Source: Mugil cephalus
Lineage: Eukaryota; Chordata; Actinopteri; Mugiliformes; Mugilidae
Direction: 5' to 3'
DNA: 64,000 bases
Assembly (NCBI RefSeq): GCF_022458985.1
Contig: NC_061782.1
Span: forward strand, 25,904,672 to 25,968,671
The translations under genes were made by a program, and so were the position numbers. The notes beneath the pieces are model-generated. The model was given only the letters and a program-made list of their open reading frames with translations, had not been told where the DNA came from and ran no database searches. Numbering within the stretch: position 1 is the first letter of the stretch; every line of letters starts with the position of its first letter. Positions 12,395 to 24,900 of the stretch are shown piece after piece.

Positions 12395-12600
12395 CCTGTA
12401 GATCTGGTAGGGAGGTAGGTAGAGCAGATTGTCTGTGAACCTGAAGGATGCCAATTTGCCTGGAATGTGCCACATGGGGAAGTGTTCTTGAGCAAGTCAC
12501 TGAACCCCCAATTGCTCCTAGTGCATGGCACTAGTTTGTTAATATGGGTAGATGTCCCTGTGACTCTAAAGCATTTTGTATAGGTTGGAAACAAGAATTT
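12395..12600 (+). mobile_element. tRNA-derived SINE (degraded)
   Basis: It shares 'CTTGAGCAAGTCACTGAACCCCCAATTGCTCC' and 'GGGTAGATGT...TGTGACTCTAAAGC' with the SINE copies at 28.6, 44.7, 45.8 and 50.6 kb. The tRNA-like head is eroded. Confidence 0.55.
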
Positions 12601-12896
12601 CTTTAAAAATGAAGACCATTTACCACATTCATTTTATCTTTGCTGCCAGGTGTATAGGCGCCACAGACATCGGTGAAATGTGTTGCATTTTATTCAATGC
12701 AGCTGTAGTGTTAACGCCAAAATCTGTCTGATATGTGCCCCATTGCCTGTTTCACACAGGTTGCAAATGCTTCGAGGTTGCATTAGTTTGCCTAAAGGAT
12801 GACTACTGTATGAACAAGTGTATAAACAATATGATTACAATGGACAAAAATTGTCATGCCACATGATTGAAAATGTGCTAAATCTCATTTTCCCAG

Positions 12897-12965
12897 GAAT
12901 TTTCTGATTGGTCCAGAGCTGTGAGCGAGAAGTGTTGACGTCTATCCTCCCTCCAGCTTGGCATC
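12897..12965 (+). other. rasgrp3: rasgrp3 5' UTR part of the first coding exon
   Basis: A pyrimidine-rich acceptor (CTCATTTTCCCAG, ending 12896) precedes 69 bases leading to the ATG at 12966. At least one further 5' UTR exon must therefore lie upstream. Confidence 0.55.
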
Positions 12966-15900
12966 ATGGGATCATCCACACTGGGGAAGGCAGCATCTCT
13001 AGATGCCCTCTTGAATGAATGCATTCTGCAATTTGGTGAGTGACACGAGCCCATAAGGTGTCAGGTACAGCGTTTAGCAAATAGTTAGGTGTAATGTCAA
13101 TCAATCTTTAACATAAACTGAAACAGTAGCTGAAGCCTCTAAATGTTTTTTTTGCCTGAGATCCTCTCTTGTGGAGGAGCTCTTTGTCATACTTTACAGT
13201 TTATCTTATATCAGCCTTGCAAATTGCATATTTTACATAAATATAAGAAATACGTTTTAATAATAACCCTACTAAGTAGAAGAATAGAAGAAAGCCCAGC
13301 CTTCACCCATACAGAAATTAGAAGAGAAACAATAATTAAATAAAATTAGCTATTCATTATTTTCTTACATCCAGCCTTAGAAGACATAAACATTTAAAAT
13401 TTACATTTGGATTATTTTCTGCAGCGGATTAATCCATGTTTTTGTGAATTACGGGCAGTACGCACTATTGTGTGTTCATGACAATGAAGTACCATGCAAA
13501 CCCATTTAGTTTAATGATTAGTGAACATGAATTATCCTCTGAGAGAAGTAAGAAAACTACATAATTTTGGGTTCAATTTACTGACATTCTGTGACTCACT
13601 TCTCTTTACAGATGACAATGGGGAGCAGCAGGCCAGCCTGCTTCCTCGCACCCTGCTGCTGATGCATCGCTGGTATGTGACATCCTCTGAACTAGCAGGA
13701 AAACTACTGATTATATATCCCATCTAGCAGATGACTCAACTACTGCTCATACACACCAGTATAGTAATTCAAAATGCAGTTGAATTACGTGTTATTGAAT
13801 TACTGCATGCAATTGTATTTCATCAGATAAACGATATGTATACTAAATTAAACATGCTGAAAACCTTTATAGAGAAGCTGTCACTCTCCTCACTGGAAAT
13901 TGTATTCTAGTTTTTATTTCTTTTCAATGATAGCTGCTAATGTTTTCCTTCATTTTAATGAACATCTCTCCCTCAGCTTTCTTCTTGTTGAGCCAATGTG
14001 TGTAAAATGACCAGTAATCCAAACCTCGATCGGTATCTTTGAATGTGCTCAGTAAGTGGTCTGTTGTGCTAGACAATGACAAAACCTGACAATGATGCCT
14101 TCACAGTTTTTTCTACTGCTACACTCACAAGCCACTTTATTTGGTACACTTTCCTATTAAAAGGTTGGGCCCCCTTTTGCCTTCAGAACTGCCTAAATTC
14201 TTGGTGGCATACTTTCAACAAGGTGTTGGAAACATTTTGGTCCATATTGACATGACAGTACCACACGGGGCGGCGAGAAGGTCCGGGTTTGAGTCCAGCT
14301 CGGGTGGACTCGCGTGGGTTTTCTCTGGGTACTCCGGCTTCCTCCCACCTCCAAAGACATGCTCGTTAGGATAATTGGTGACTCTAAATTGACCCTAGGT
14401 GTGCGTGTGAATGGTTGTATGTCTCAATGTTAGCCCTGCGATAGGCTGGTGACTTGTCCAGGGTGTACCACGATGCCAGCTGTGATAGGATCCAGCAATC
14501 CCCGCAACCCTAGTGCAGGATTAAGCAGAATGGAAGATGAGATGAGATGAGCATCACACAGTTGCTGCAGATTTGTCTCTATGATGAGAATCTCCTGTTC
14601 CATCACATCCCAATGGTGCTCTATTCGATTGAGATCTCGTGACTGTGGAGTGAACTCATTGTTATGTTCAAGAAACCAGTTTGAGATGATATGAGCTTTG
14701 TGCTTTGAGCATGGTGCATTAGTAGCCATCAGAAGATGGCACACTGTGACACACTGTGTCATAAAGGGATGGACATGGTCAGCAACAATACTCAATACTT
14801 AAACCATGCTCGATTTATATTGTCAAATATATCTCCCACACCATTACACCACCACCACCACCACCAGCCTGAACCGTTGATACAAGGCAGGATGGATCCA
14901 TGCTTTCATATTGATTACGCCAAATTCTGACACTGCCATCCGAATGCAGCTGAAATTGAGACTCGTCAAACCAGGCAACGTTTTTCCAGTCTTCTATTGT
15001 CTAATTTTGGTGAGCCTGTGTGAACTGTAGTCTGCCCATTCTCCTCTGACCTCTCTGATCAACAATGCATGTTCGTCCACACAACTGCTGCTCAATGGAT
15101 ATTTTCTCTTTTCCGGACGATTCTCTGTAAACCCTAGAGACGGTTGTGTGAAAATCCCAGTAGATTAGCAGTTTCTGAAGTACTCAGACCAGCCCGTCTG
15201 GCCCCAACGACGATACCATGTTCAAAGTCACTTAAATCCCCTTTCTTCCCCATTCTGATCCTCAGTTTGAACATCAGCAAGTTGTCTTGATCTCCTCTAC
15301 ATGTCTAAATGCACTGAATTGTAGCCATGTGATTAGCTGATTGGCCGTTTGAGTTAACAAGCATAAAAATAAATAAAGTGGACAGTTAGTGTATTTTAGG
15401 ATCTGATGTGGATTTCACTCTGGATTTTACATCCAGTGTGGCTACTGTTACAAAGCATGCGATCCACTATCATTCATCCTAGTTCAAAGAAGGGGCTACT
15501 TTTTGATCTTGATCTTGTACCATTGTTTAGAAAAATATTTTCCACCTTTACGATGTTAGCTGGGGCACAATGGGTGCTGTGTTATCAGTTACTTAAACAT
15601 TCATTCAACTATCCATCATTACTTATTTTGGTAATGAGCTGATTTATTATACAATACGGTCTATGATACAGTTATACATTACAGTTTGTAAATTTGTAAA
15701 ATCTTTGACAAAGTCCTTAACTTAATCCTCACATACCGTGACTGCAAAGGTGACAACTGCCAGACAACCAGGCTGAAGATATGTTATTTAATGAGGTAAG
15801 CTAGAATACATGCATTATTCCACACCAACACACTGGATTATTAGCCTCTGAGAAAACAGATCTGTTGTGACATATTCTTACCTTTATCAAACTTTATTTT

Positions 15901-18900
15901 TGGATTTAATTTTTAACTTTAACTTTAACTCGATTAAGCTCTGCATGTAAACGCAAATCATTGATCACTGCTGAATTTGAAGGACTGTGCTTGAAAGACT
16001 GGTCTAGGTTGTGGTTAGGACTGGGGACATCCCACAGTTTCATGCTGTAAATATGTTTTGGACTGTCAGAAACGTCTTTCACTATTACCAACAATATATA
16101 AATTTTTCAGTCAAGTATCTTGGAGCTAAAGTGAAATGATGTCCCTATATCTCAAATGTTCCAGTGTCAAGCTGTTTGCTGCAAAATTGTGTTTGTAATT
16201 GTGTGCATTCAGGTACTGGATAGTGACATTCCCTGCCGAGTTTAACCTGGACTTGGGTCTGATCAGGATAACAGAAGAGTTCAGACATGTTGCAGCCCAG
16301 CTCGGCTGTGAGGAGCATTTCAAACTCATCGACATCTCCACAATGTAAGACATCCCACACATCAGACACAGTAGAGTTTACAGAAACTACTGACCTAGAA
16401 GTAGAAGCTCTGTATTCAAAACTTAAAGCCTGGCTGAAAGGCTTCCTTGTGAATATTTCCTGGTTGTAGAAAGAGGATGTAAAGCTTGTCATAGATTGCT
16501 ACTGAGCTATTTGAGTGAAATTTTCAAAGTAAAACATAGAGTTAAACTGACACCTTCACGCAGCTTACTTTGGCCGACCAACTGTCCAAACCTCTTCATA
16601 GTAAGCATTAATAATGTATTTATTTGATCACCTTTTAATGTTAAGCACAAACTGCTTTCCAGGTTAAAGAGGTTACATAATAAAATTAGGAATCAGATAA
16701 GCCAGCTACAGTTGGACATCACATTACTTGTTGGGAATGTACAACTTGACAATGCTTTGAGATGTAATCTCCAAAGCTTTCTCAAATATTTGCTTAAAAA
16801 GAACTGGTGGTTACACAAACTATTCATATATATGTATAAACTAAGCATTACATTGTCATAAAAATTTTAACAGTGTCTGGAAGTTTCCTTTTCACCTGTT
16901 TGGCTAAATGGGCCTACAATTCTCAGAAGGTAGCACAGGTTAACAACATTAGTTAATACCTGATAGTACTCAACATAATAATCGTAATTAATATAAAAAG
17001 CAGAATTCCACAAATACAATGCATTTTGTCAGAATCTTTATTGGCCAAATGTACAATGTACACAGAAATTTTACCTGGTTTAACAGCGCCACATAACCTC
17101 ATTTGTATGAAAAGTGAAATGAAAATGTATACTTGCTTGTATATACTGTTGGGAGATTTAAGCATAGTATTTGAGTGAGTTTCACATGAAAAGGGATCCC
17201 AATTCCAATTTAACCATAATCAGTAATCATCCTTGGGTACTAAAATGAATTTCTGGGGAAAAAACAAAAAAACAAAAAACAAAAACAAAATAGAAATGAA
17301 AATCTACACACTTAAAAAAAAACTCTGCAGATTTTATTCTATAAGTGATTTATTTTCAAATTGTTCTTGCAGTCCGTCATATGACTGGATGCGCAAGTTG
17401 ACCCAGCGGAAGAAGCAGGCCAAGAAAGGCAAAGCATCACTGCTGTTTGACCACCTGGAGCCAATGGAGCTAGCTGAGCATCTCACCTTCCTGGAGTTCA
17501 AGTCTATACGGAGGATATCAGTATGTCCTATTGACCTTTTGTTAGACTTGTGATTGGTCTGCTCAACACCAACCACTAATCAATAATCAACCTTGTGTAT
17601 AAGCTCACAGATATTAACATGTATTTGCTATATTTTATTTATATTGTTGTCCACAGTTATAACTACCTCTCAGTAAGCACATTGCTGTTTCTACATGCAT
17701 CTAGATACTTTTGACATACGGGTAAAATAAGTATTGAACACATCACAATTTTTCATAGTAAACATATTTCTGGTGCTTTAAGGTGCTATTGACATGAAAT
17801 TTTCAATTGAACACACGCTAACTGATATTTATTTAATACTTTGCACAAAAGCCTTTGTTGGTAATGACAGCTTCAAGACGCCTCCTGTGTGGAGAAACTA
17901 GTTACATGCATTGCTCAGGTGTGATTTTGGCCCATTCTTCCACACAAACAGTCTTTAAATCTTGAAGGTTCCATGGGCCTCTTCTATGAACTCTGATTTT
18001 TAGTTCTTTCCATAGATTTTCAATTGGATTCCAGTCAGGTGATTGGCTGGGCCATTCTTTATTTTCTTTCTCTGAAGCCAATTGAAAGTCTCCTTGGCTC
18101 TGTGTTTGGGATTGTTGTCTTGCTGAAATGTCCACCCTCGTTTCATCTTCATTCTGGTAGATGGCAGCAGATTTTTCTCAAGAATGTCTTGGTACATTTT
18201 TCCATTCATCCTCCTTTAATTATATGAAGTTTGCCAGTAGCATATGCAGAAAAACATCCCCACAGACCTCCAAACTCCACTGTCGGTATGGTGTTTTGGG
18301 GGTGATTTGCAGTGCATTTTGTCCTCCAAACATGTTGTGTGTTATATGCGTTTTATCTTACAGACTTGTCCAAATGTTGTGCAGCAAACTTTAAACAAGT
18401 TTCAACATGCTTTTTCTTCAGAAAATCTTTCTGTCAGAAATCTTGTGAGGGGCACATGGTCATGGCCAGTTTATGGTCGAATAATGTTCTTTCCACTTAT
18501 GGATTATAGGCCCAACAGTGCTCACTGGAACGTTCAGAAGTTCAGAAATCCTTAAGTAACCAATGCCATCAGAATGTTTTGCAACAATAAGGTTGTGAAA
18601 GTCTTGAGAGAGTTCTTTGCTTTTACCCATCATGAGATGTTCCTTGTGTGACACCTTGGTAATGATACACATTTTTATAGGTTATCAGTTTGGACTGAAC
18701 CAGCTGATATTCATTTGCACTGACAAGGGGCAGGATGGCTTTCTGGTCACTGATAGATTTCAGCTGGTGTCTTGGCTTTCCATGCCTTTTTCCACCTCCC
18801 TTTCTGCGTGTGTTCAATACTTGTTCCCTCTGTTATTTTACATTATTACATGTAACTTAATTTCTGAACTTATTTGTTTTGTTTTCTTTCTATGTGTGGA

Positions 18901-21900
18901 TTACTTGGGTAACAACACTTGGTGAAAATTTCATGTCAATAGCTCCTTTAGAAATACATTAACTATGAAAAATTGTGATGTGTTCAATACTTATTTTACC
19001 TGCTGTAGCTTAATATATAAACATAATGCAACGGTTTAAAGCAGACAAAGGGTATATTTAAAGTTGAATGTGTGAGTATTTAGATACTTGTTCATTTCAT
19101 CAAACTTAACTTAATGCAGCTTACTACTTAATCTGGTACAGTATAGCATGCAGTGTTATCTAGTTAGGCTCATATAGTGGTGGAAGTTTTTTCGGACACC
19201 CTTAAAATTTCACACAATCTCAAATATTATCATGCAATATTTGTGGAAAAATCTTTTTTTTTTTTTTTGCGTTTCAAAAGTTGTGGCTGCATTAGACACA
19301 AACAAATACAAATTATATTTATTTTGTTTACTGTTCACAAGAAAAACTTACAAAACTAAATTCTTAACAATTTCAATATGTCAGTTCTCAACATTGTTGG
19401 TGTCAAAGTCAACAAATAACAGAGAATGTGTTCTAAACTGAACAAAACATAAACAAACTATCACATCATCAAATTAATAATTAGTTCTCCTGCCGCTAGC
19501 AGCAGTAGAGCTCTAATCCTGGCTGGTATGTTCCCCGTGAGCCTTTCACACTTTTGAGGGGTTCTTGGTGGAGTTCAATGTCATCACAGACAGTGAGATG
19601 ACCAACACAACCTGCACTCATGCATCCCCAAACTATGATACTGCCTCCACCATTTTTGACAGTAGATACTCTACATCCTGGAGATAATGCTTCTCCTGGT
19701 CTTCTGTGTACCCTCACATTAGTCGGAGGAAGATAAAGATGGAGGCTGGACCCATCTGACAAACAGAATCTTCTTCCAGTTCCTGACTGTCCAGTTCTTG
19801 TGTGCTTGGGCCCAACAGCACAGGGCTAACCTCTCTCATTGATCAGAGGCTTCTTGCCCCGTAGGACCTTAAGCCATGTTCTAAAAATCGACCACGTACA
19901 GTGCGGGTGGAACACTGGATACCAGTTTGGTTTGACCACTGCTGTTGGAGCTTCTGTTAGCTTCAGCCATTTCTTGCTGAAGAAACCACTGTATGCCTAG
20001 ATCTTGGTCTTCCAAGCTGTTGGTTTGTCTGTACGTCTGCAGAGTTTATCTAACTCCTGAAGGACTGCATCGGGACTTCCTGGTGATCTGGCAGCAGCTG
20101 TACCCGTCCTGGCTGAGAAACTTGTCTCTGAAGAACTTTTAAACGACTGACTTTATATAGACACGAAGCAAGGCAAAAGAAAAATGTGTCTATTAATAAA
20201 AAGCACAACCTTCATTAGTGGATCATTGGTCTTGAGACGATTTGAATTGAATTGAATACCAAAATGACACAATACTCAAAATTTCTTATGTATTGGTTTT
20301 ATGGAACCAGTCAATCAGTGGCTGTTTTAGGATTTGTTTAGTATTTTGTCTGTGACTGTACTAAAAATAATTGCACTTGAAGAAGTGATTCTTAATTCAC
20401 AAATGCATGGGGTGTCTGAAAACTTTTTTCCACCGCTGTACACTCTATTTATTATGATGACCTTACTAGACTGTGGCTAGTACCATACTTGGAATTGTGT
20501 GAACTGTGTACAACTGAAATGATCTTACAAAAGCTCCTCAAGGATGAATCCTACAGAGCAGGGGCGTCACTAGGCACACCAATGCCACTGCTGCAGAGGA
20601 TTAAGTTTTGATATGAGGTCAATTGACCTTATAACCAACATGAGCAAAAAACAAAAGCCAATATTCTGTGCATTATTGAAACTGTAATAAAAAATATCTC
20701 ATTTAATCTCTCATCTTCTACACCCACTAATTACAAATCTTCTACATCTGCTTAGCCTATCCCAGCTGTCATTGGGCGAGAGGCGGGGTACACCCTGGAC
20801 AGGCTGCCCCTCTTTCACAGTGCTAACACAGAGACAGAAAAACATTCTCACTCACACTCACGCCTATGGTCAATTCAGTATCACCAATTAACCGAAGGAA
20901 CATGCCTCTATTATGGAGTACCAGGAGAGAAGCCATGCAGACACAGGGAAAACATGCAAACTCCACCCAGAAAGGCCCAAGTCAGACTTGAGCTTTTTTG
21001 CAGGGAGGCATCATAATAAAAATATGAATAGATGAAATTAACTGCACTATGATGGCGAAAGGTGTTGCTTTGATTCACAGAAATTTGCCATATTGCATCA
21101 CTCTCAGCAACATATCTCTTTCTTATTTCCTTTCTCATTGTTTGTGGGAACTATCATATCAGTCAACTGGGACCTTATGAACTTAGAAGACATTTAGTCT
21201 CCTGAAGATAAGATTAAAAATTGACAGTTACACATGTGATTTATAATTCTCTTTGATTCACAGTTTACTGATTACCGGAGCTATGTGATCCATGGCTGCC
21301 TGGTGGACAACCCAACTCTAGAGCGCTCCATTGCACTGTTCAATGGGGTCTCGCAGTGGGTACAGCTGATGGTGCTTAGCAAGCTAACACCTCAGACCCG
21401 AGCAGAGGTCATCACAAAATACATCCATGTGGCTCAGGTAAGGAGCCATGTCAGTGCAACACCCCTTCAGAGCTATAGATTTGTACAAAACGGAAATGAA
21501 ATGGCCACCACTGTTTTTATCTAACACTATAAAAACAATAAATGTTAATTTCACACCTTCCAACTCCATGGCCAGTCAAAAATAATATCTTTACACAAAT
21601 ACAACAGTAAAATCCTAAAGTAGCTCGCAACATTGATTTATTTAATTTAATTTTGATATGTGTATGATAAATGTGTGAAAGTATGAAAAAAATCAGACTC
21701 TGAAGTCACAGTTGCATGGCAAATATCTTTTAAACAAGCAGACAGCATACTGTCTCCTTTACAGTACAATTACTTTACCAGTTGTACTGAAAGAATGAAA
21801 GAATCATCAGCTGTATTACGGTGGTCTTTGGGACTGTTCATCACATAAGCATGCCAGAAACATAATGAAAAGTATCTAAATTGAATTAGGCTTGATATAG

Positions 21901-24900
21901 AAAATTGTATCATCTTATTAAAAGCTTAAACTACCCACAGTAACTGGTTATTGTTAGATTTAAAAAAAAAAAAAAAACTATATTCATTTAAAATAGAACA
22001 GCATAGGACAGTATGTCACATTGGATGTGATCAGCAGTAACAAAGGAAACTTAAATTGAAAAAGTCAACATTTCATTGTGCTTTTATCAGAAACTGCGGC
22101 ACCTACAGAACTTCAACACACTGATGGCAGTGGTGGGTGGACTGAGCCATAGTTCCATTTCTCGACTAAAGGAGACTCACTCATATCTTACTGCAGAAGT
22201 TGTAAAGGTAAGTCTTTACAAATGTGCAGATGTTTGTAGGGTGTTCATGTTTTTATGACACTTTCCCTTCGATTGTATAATAATTTAATAACAATTTCAT
22301 AATCTGATAATCCTAGATCTGGAGTGAGATGACAGAGCTGGTCTCTTCCAACAACAACTACTCGTGCTACCGGAAGGCTTTCAATGAGTGCCAGGGATTT
22401 AAGATCCCCATACTGGGTGTGCACCTCAAGGACCTGATCGCAGTGCATGTGGTTTTTCCTGACTGGGCTGGTGACAACAATGAAGTGAACCTTGTGAAAA
22501 TGCATCAGCTTTACATGACCTTCAATGACTTGGTGTCACTGCAGAGTGCAGTGACCCAACTGGAACCAAACATGGATCTCATCTACCTACTAACGGTGAG
22601 GGGCCACCAGAGTATTGTGTTTTACTGCCATAAGATTTAGGGGACCAACACATTATTGCCCTTATATATTTTCATCTTTGACAAAGGAGTTTGACAAATA
22701 AGTTTTACCAAACAGATGAAAAATTATATTCCATACAACCTATTTTTTTTTTTTATTTCTGTCTGTCTTGTTTGTGTTTGTTGTGGTTCAACTTCTACAA
22801 CTTCTATCAACTACCAAATCAGAAAATAATCATGTAAGACCACTTTGCATACACAGATGCTGATTGAGATTGAATGTGCATTTCACAAAAAATCTGAAAC
22901 AATCAAGCACTCAAAACTGGTCTCCCCTCTCCAGCACTATGAGTGCCCGAAAGAGAGCACTGCAGTAATCCAGTGAGCTACAGAGTGAACAAAGAGAGAA
23001 AGATAAGTGAATGAGGACAAAGAAGTGAATTAGTAACATGGCCATTATTTGCCATGAACACACAATCAGTCACAAATACAGATGCATAGATAAAGATGCC
23101 CACAATGTGTGTCAGAAACCTTTCACATACTGTATGTCCTTCCTGAGAGTTATCTTAAAAGCTCATGAAATTTCTCATGAAATGTTTCAGTCTGTTTTAA
23201 AACTATGCAGGATTCTCTGTGAGAGTTTTCCCACAACAGAAACTTGAGTCTGCTACACAACTCAGCACAACTTTAATATAATTTTTATCCAAATCATAAA
23301 TTTTAATTGTATTTTCAGCTTTCTCTAGACCTTTATTACACAGAAGATGAGATTTATGAGCTGTCCTTGCTAAGGGAACCACGTAACCCCAAATCCTTGG
23401 TAAGTTTCAGTTTAACTAATGATCACTGATCAAATATTTATATTTATTTTTACCACCAAAAGATTATTGTAACGATCCTGCATTATTATAACTTGCAGAT
23501 ATTTTTTACATGTGCTGTAATTTAATCCACTCTGCAAGAAAAATAGTACTATTGATTGCCCATGTCAATTTGTGTTCTCTTTATTAACAGATACTTGACC
23601 GGTTTTATTCCTGCATGTTCTTTCTTTCCAGCCTACCTCTCCTACTACTCCTAACAAGCCCCTGGCACCTCTCGACTGGGCCTCTGGTGTCTCCCCCAAA
23701 CCAGACCCCTCTGTGGTCAATAAACACATTAGGAAGGTGGTACATGTGAGTACCAATCCCTTTTCAAATGCCTTGAGAATACAAAATTTAGACTACACTA
23801 TCTCACTACATATGACATATTGGTATGTTAACCCATTTCTTGTTTGCTTTTGTGAAGTCTGTGTTCAGGAATTATGACCATGACCACGATGGCTATATTT
23901 CTCAGGAAGACTTTGAGAGCATTGCTGCTAACTTCCCGTTCCTAGACTCCTTCTGCGTTTTGGATAAAGATCAGTGAGTGTGAAACACAGAAGTTATTCA
24001 TGGCTGTTATTTTCCTTGAGCCCAAACTACGGTACTTTAATCACAGCATGATCATTTAGAGAAGAACTAGAACATGTCTTAGTAGTTAGAGGTTTGCTTA
24101 CCCCCAGTGAGAAAGTCCCAGGAGGGGTCAAGACTCAGTGTAATCATCCATGCTATACTTCTATACTGTTATACTGCCCCTGCAGTCAGTAGCAACCAAA
24201 CTGACACAGTCTTACACCACAAAACCATGAGTGCATTTCTTCCAATTGGTGTTTATGGAGATTACATTTTGGTGGGCAAATATAAATGGTAAAATGGCCT
24301 TGTATTGTATTTATTTCTCCCTGTTGATTCTCAAACTGCTTTACAGTCACAATATGCCATTTACCCACTAGTTGACACAGGCGCACACAATTTATGTGAA
24401 CTAATGGGTCTACCTCAGCCACAGGCAGCCTGGGACATTGCAAAACTTCAAGACATGCCATTTATCTATACCTTCTTGGGTGTAGACAGACAAGACAATG
24501 AAGGAAAAGACTCCAGAATCAGCAGCTCTTGAACACTGCTGCACTTCCAAGTGCTGGTGGGCGAGAGTGTAGAGACTTAATATAATAATAATAATAATAA
24601 TTAATATAATAATGTCATTTTATTGTTGAATCTTAGAAATAAATGCTGTGACACCTGAAAGTGCCTGTGAATCAATCATCTTCTGTTGTTGTCTGTGCAC
24701 CCTCCTTTTTCCTCTTCCTCCACTGTCTTTGTTCTTAGAGATGGGTTGATCAGTAAGGATGAAATGATAGCGTATTTCCTTCGAGCTAACCCATTGCTCC
24801 AGTGTAAGATGGGGCCAGGATTCATCCACAACTTCCAGGAGATGACATACCTGAAGCCCACCTTCTGTGAACATTGTGCAGGATTTGTGTGTATTGCCAT

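Larger units (their letters stand above)
13715..15732 (+). other. rasgrp3: Minor-class (U12-type) AT-AC intron in rasgrp3
   Basis: The exon encoding [14 protein letters not shown] has no usable GT donor at the right place, but continues directly into ATATCC (13715-13720), the start of the U12 donor consensus. The next homologous exon (YRDCKGDNC..., from 15733) is preceded by TCCTTAAC (15714-15721), a perfect U12 branch-site consensus. The intron ends in CAC, with the terminal AC at 15731-15732 about 12 bases after the branch A. Joining AT + A restores an Ile codon and the frame (GKLLIYRDC). The intron also contains a Tc1-like element with a SINE inside it. Confidence 0.85.

Noticed and set aside
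13671..13680. GTATGT after CATCGCTG as the donor of rasgrp3 exon 2
   Set aside because: The following residues ([12 protein letters not shown]) match the family, so the exon continues to the AT-AC site at 13714.
14736..14930. His-repeat peptide (metal-binding look)
   Set aside because: It is antisense to a Tc1-like transposase; the CCACCA repeat is part of that element.
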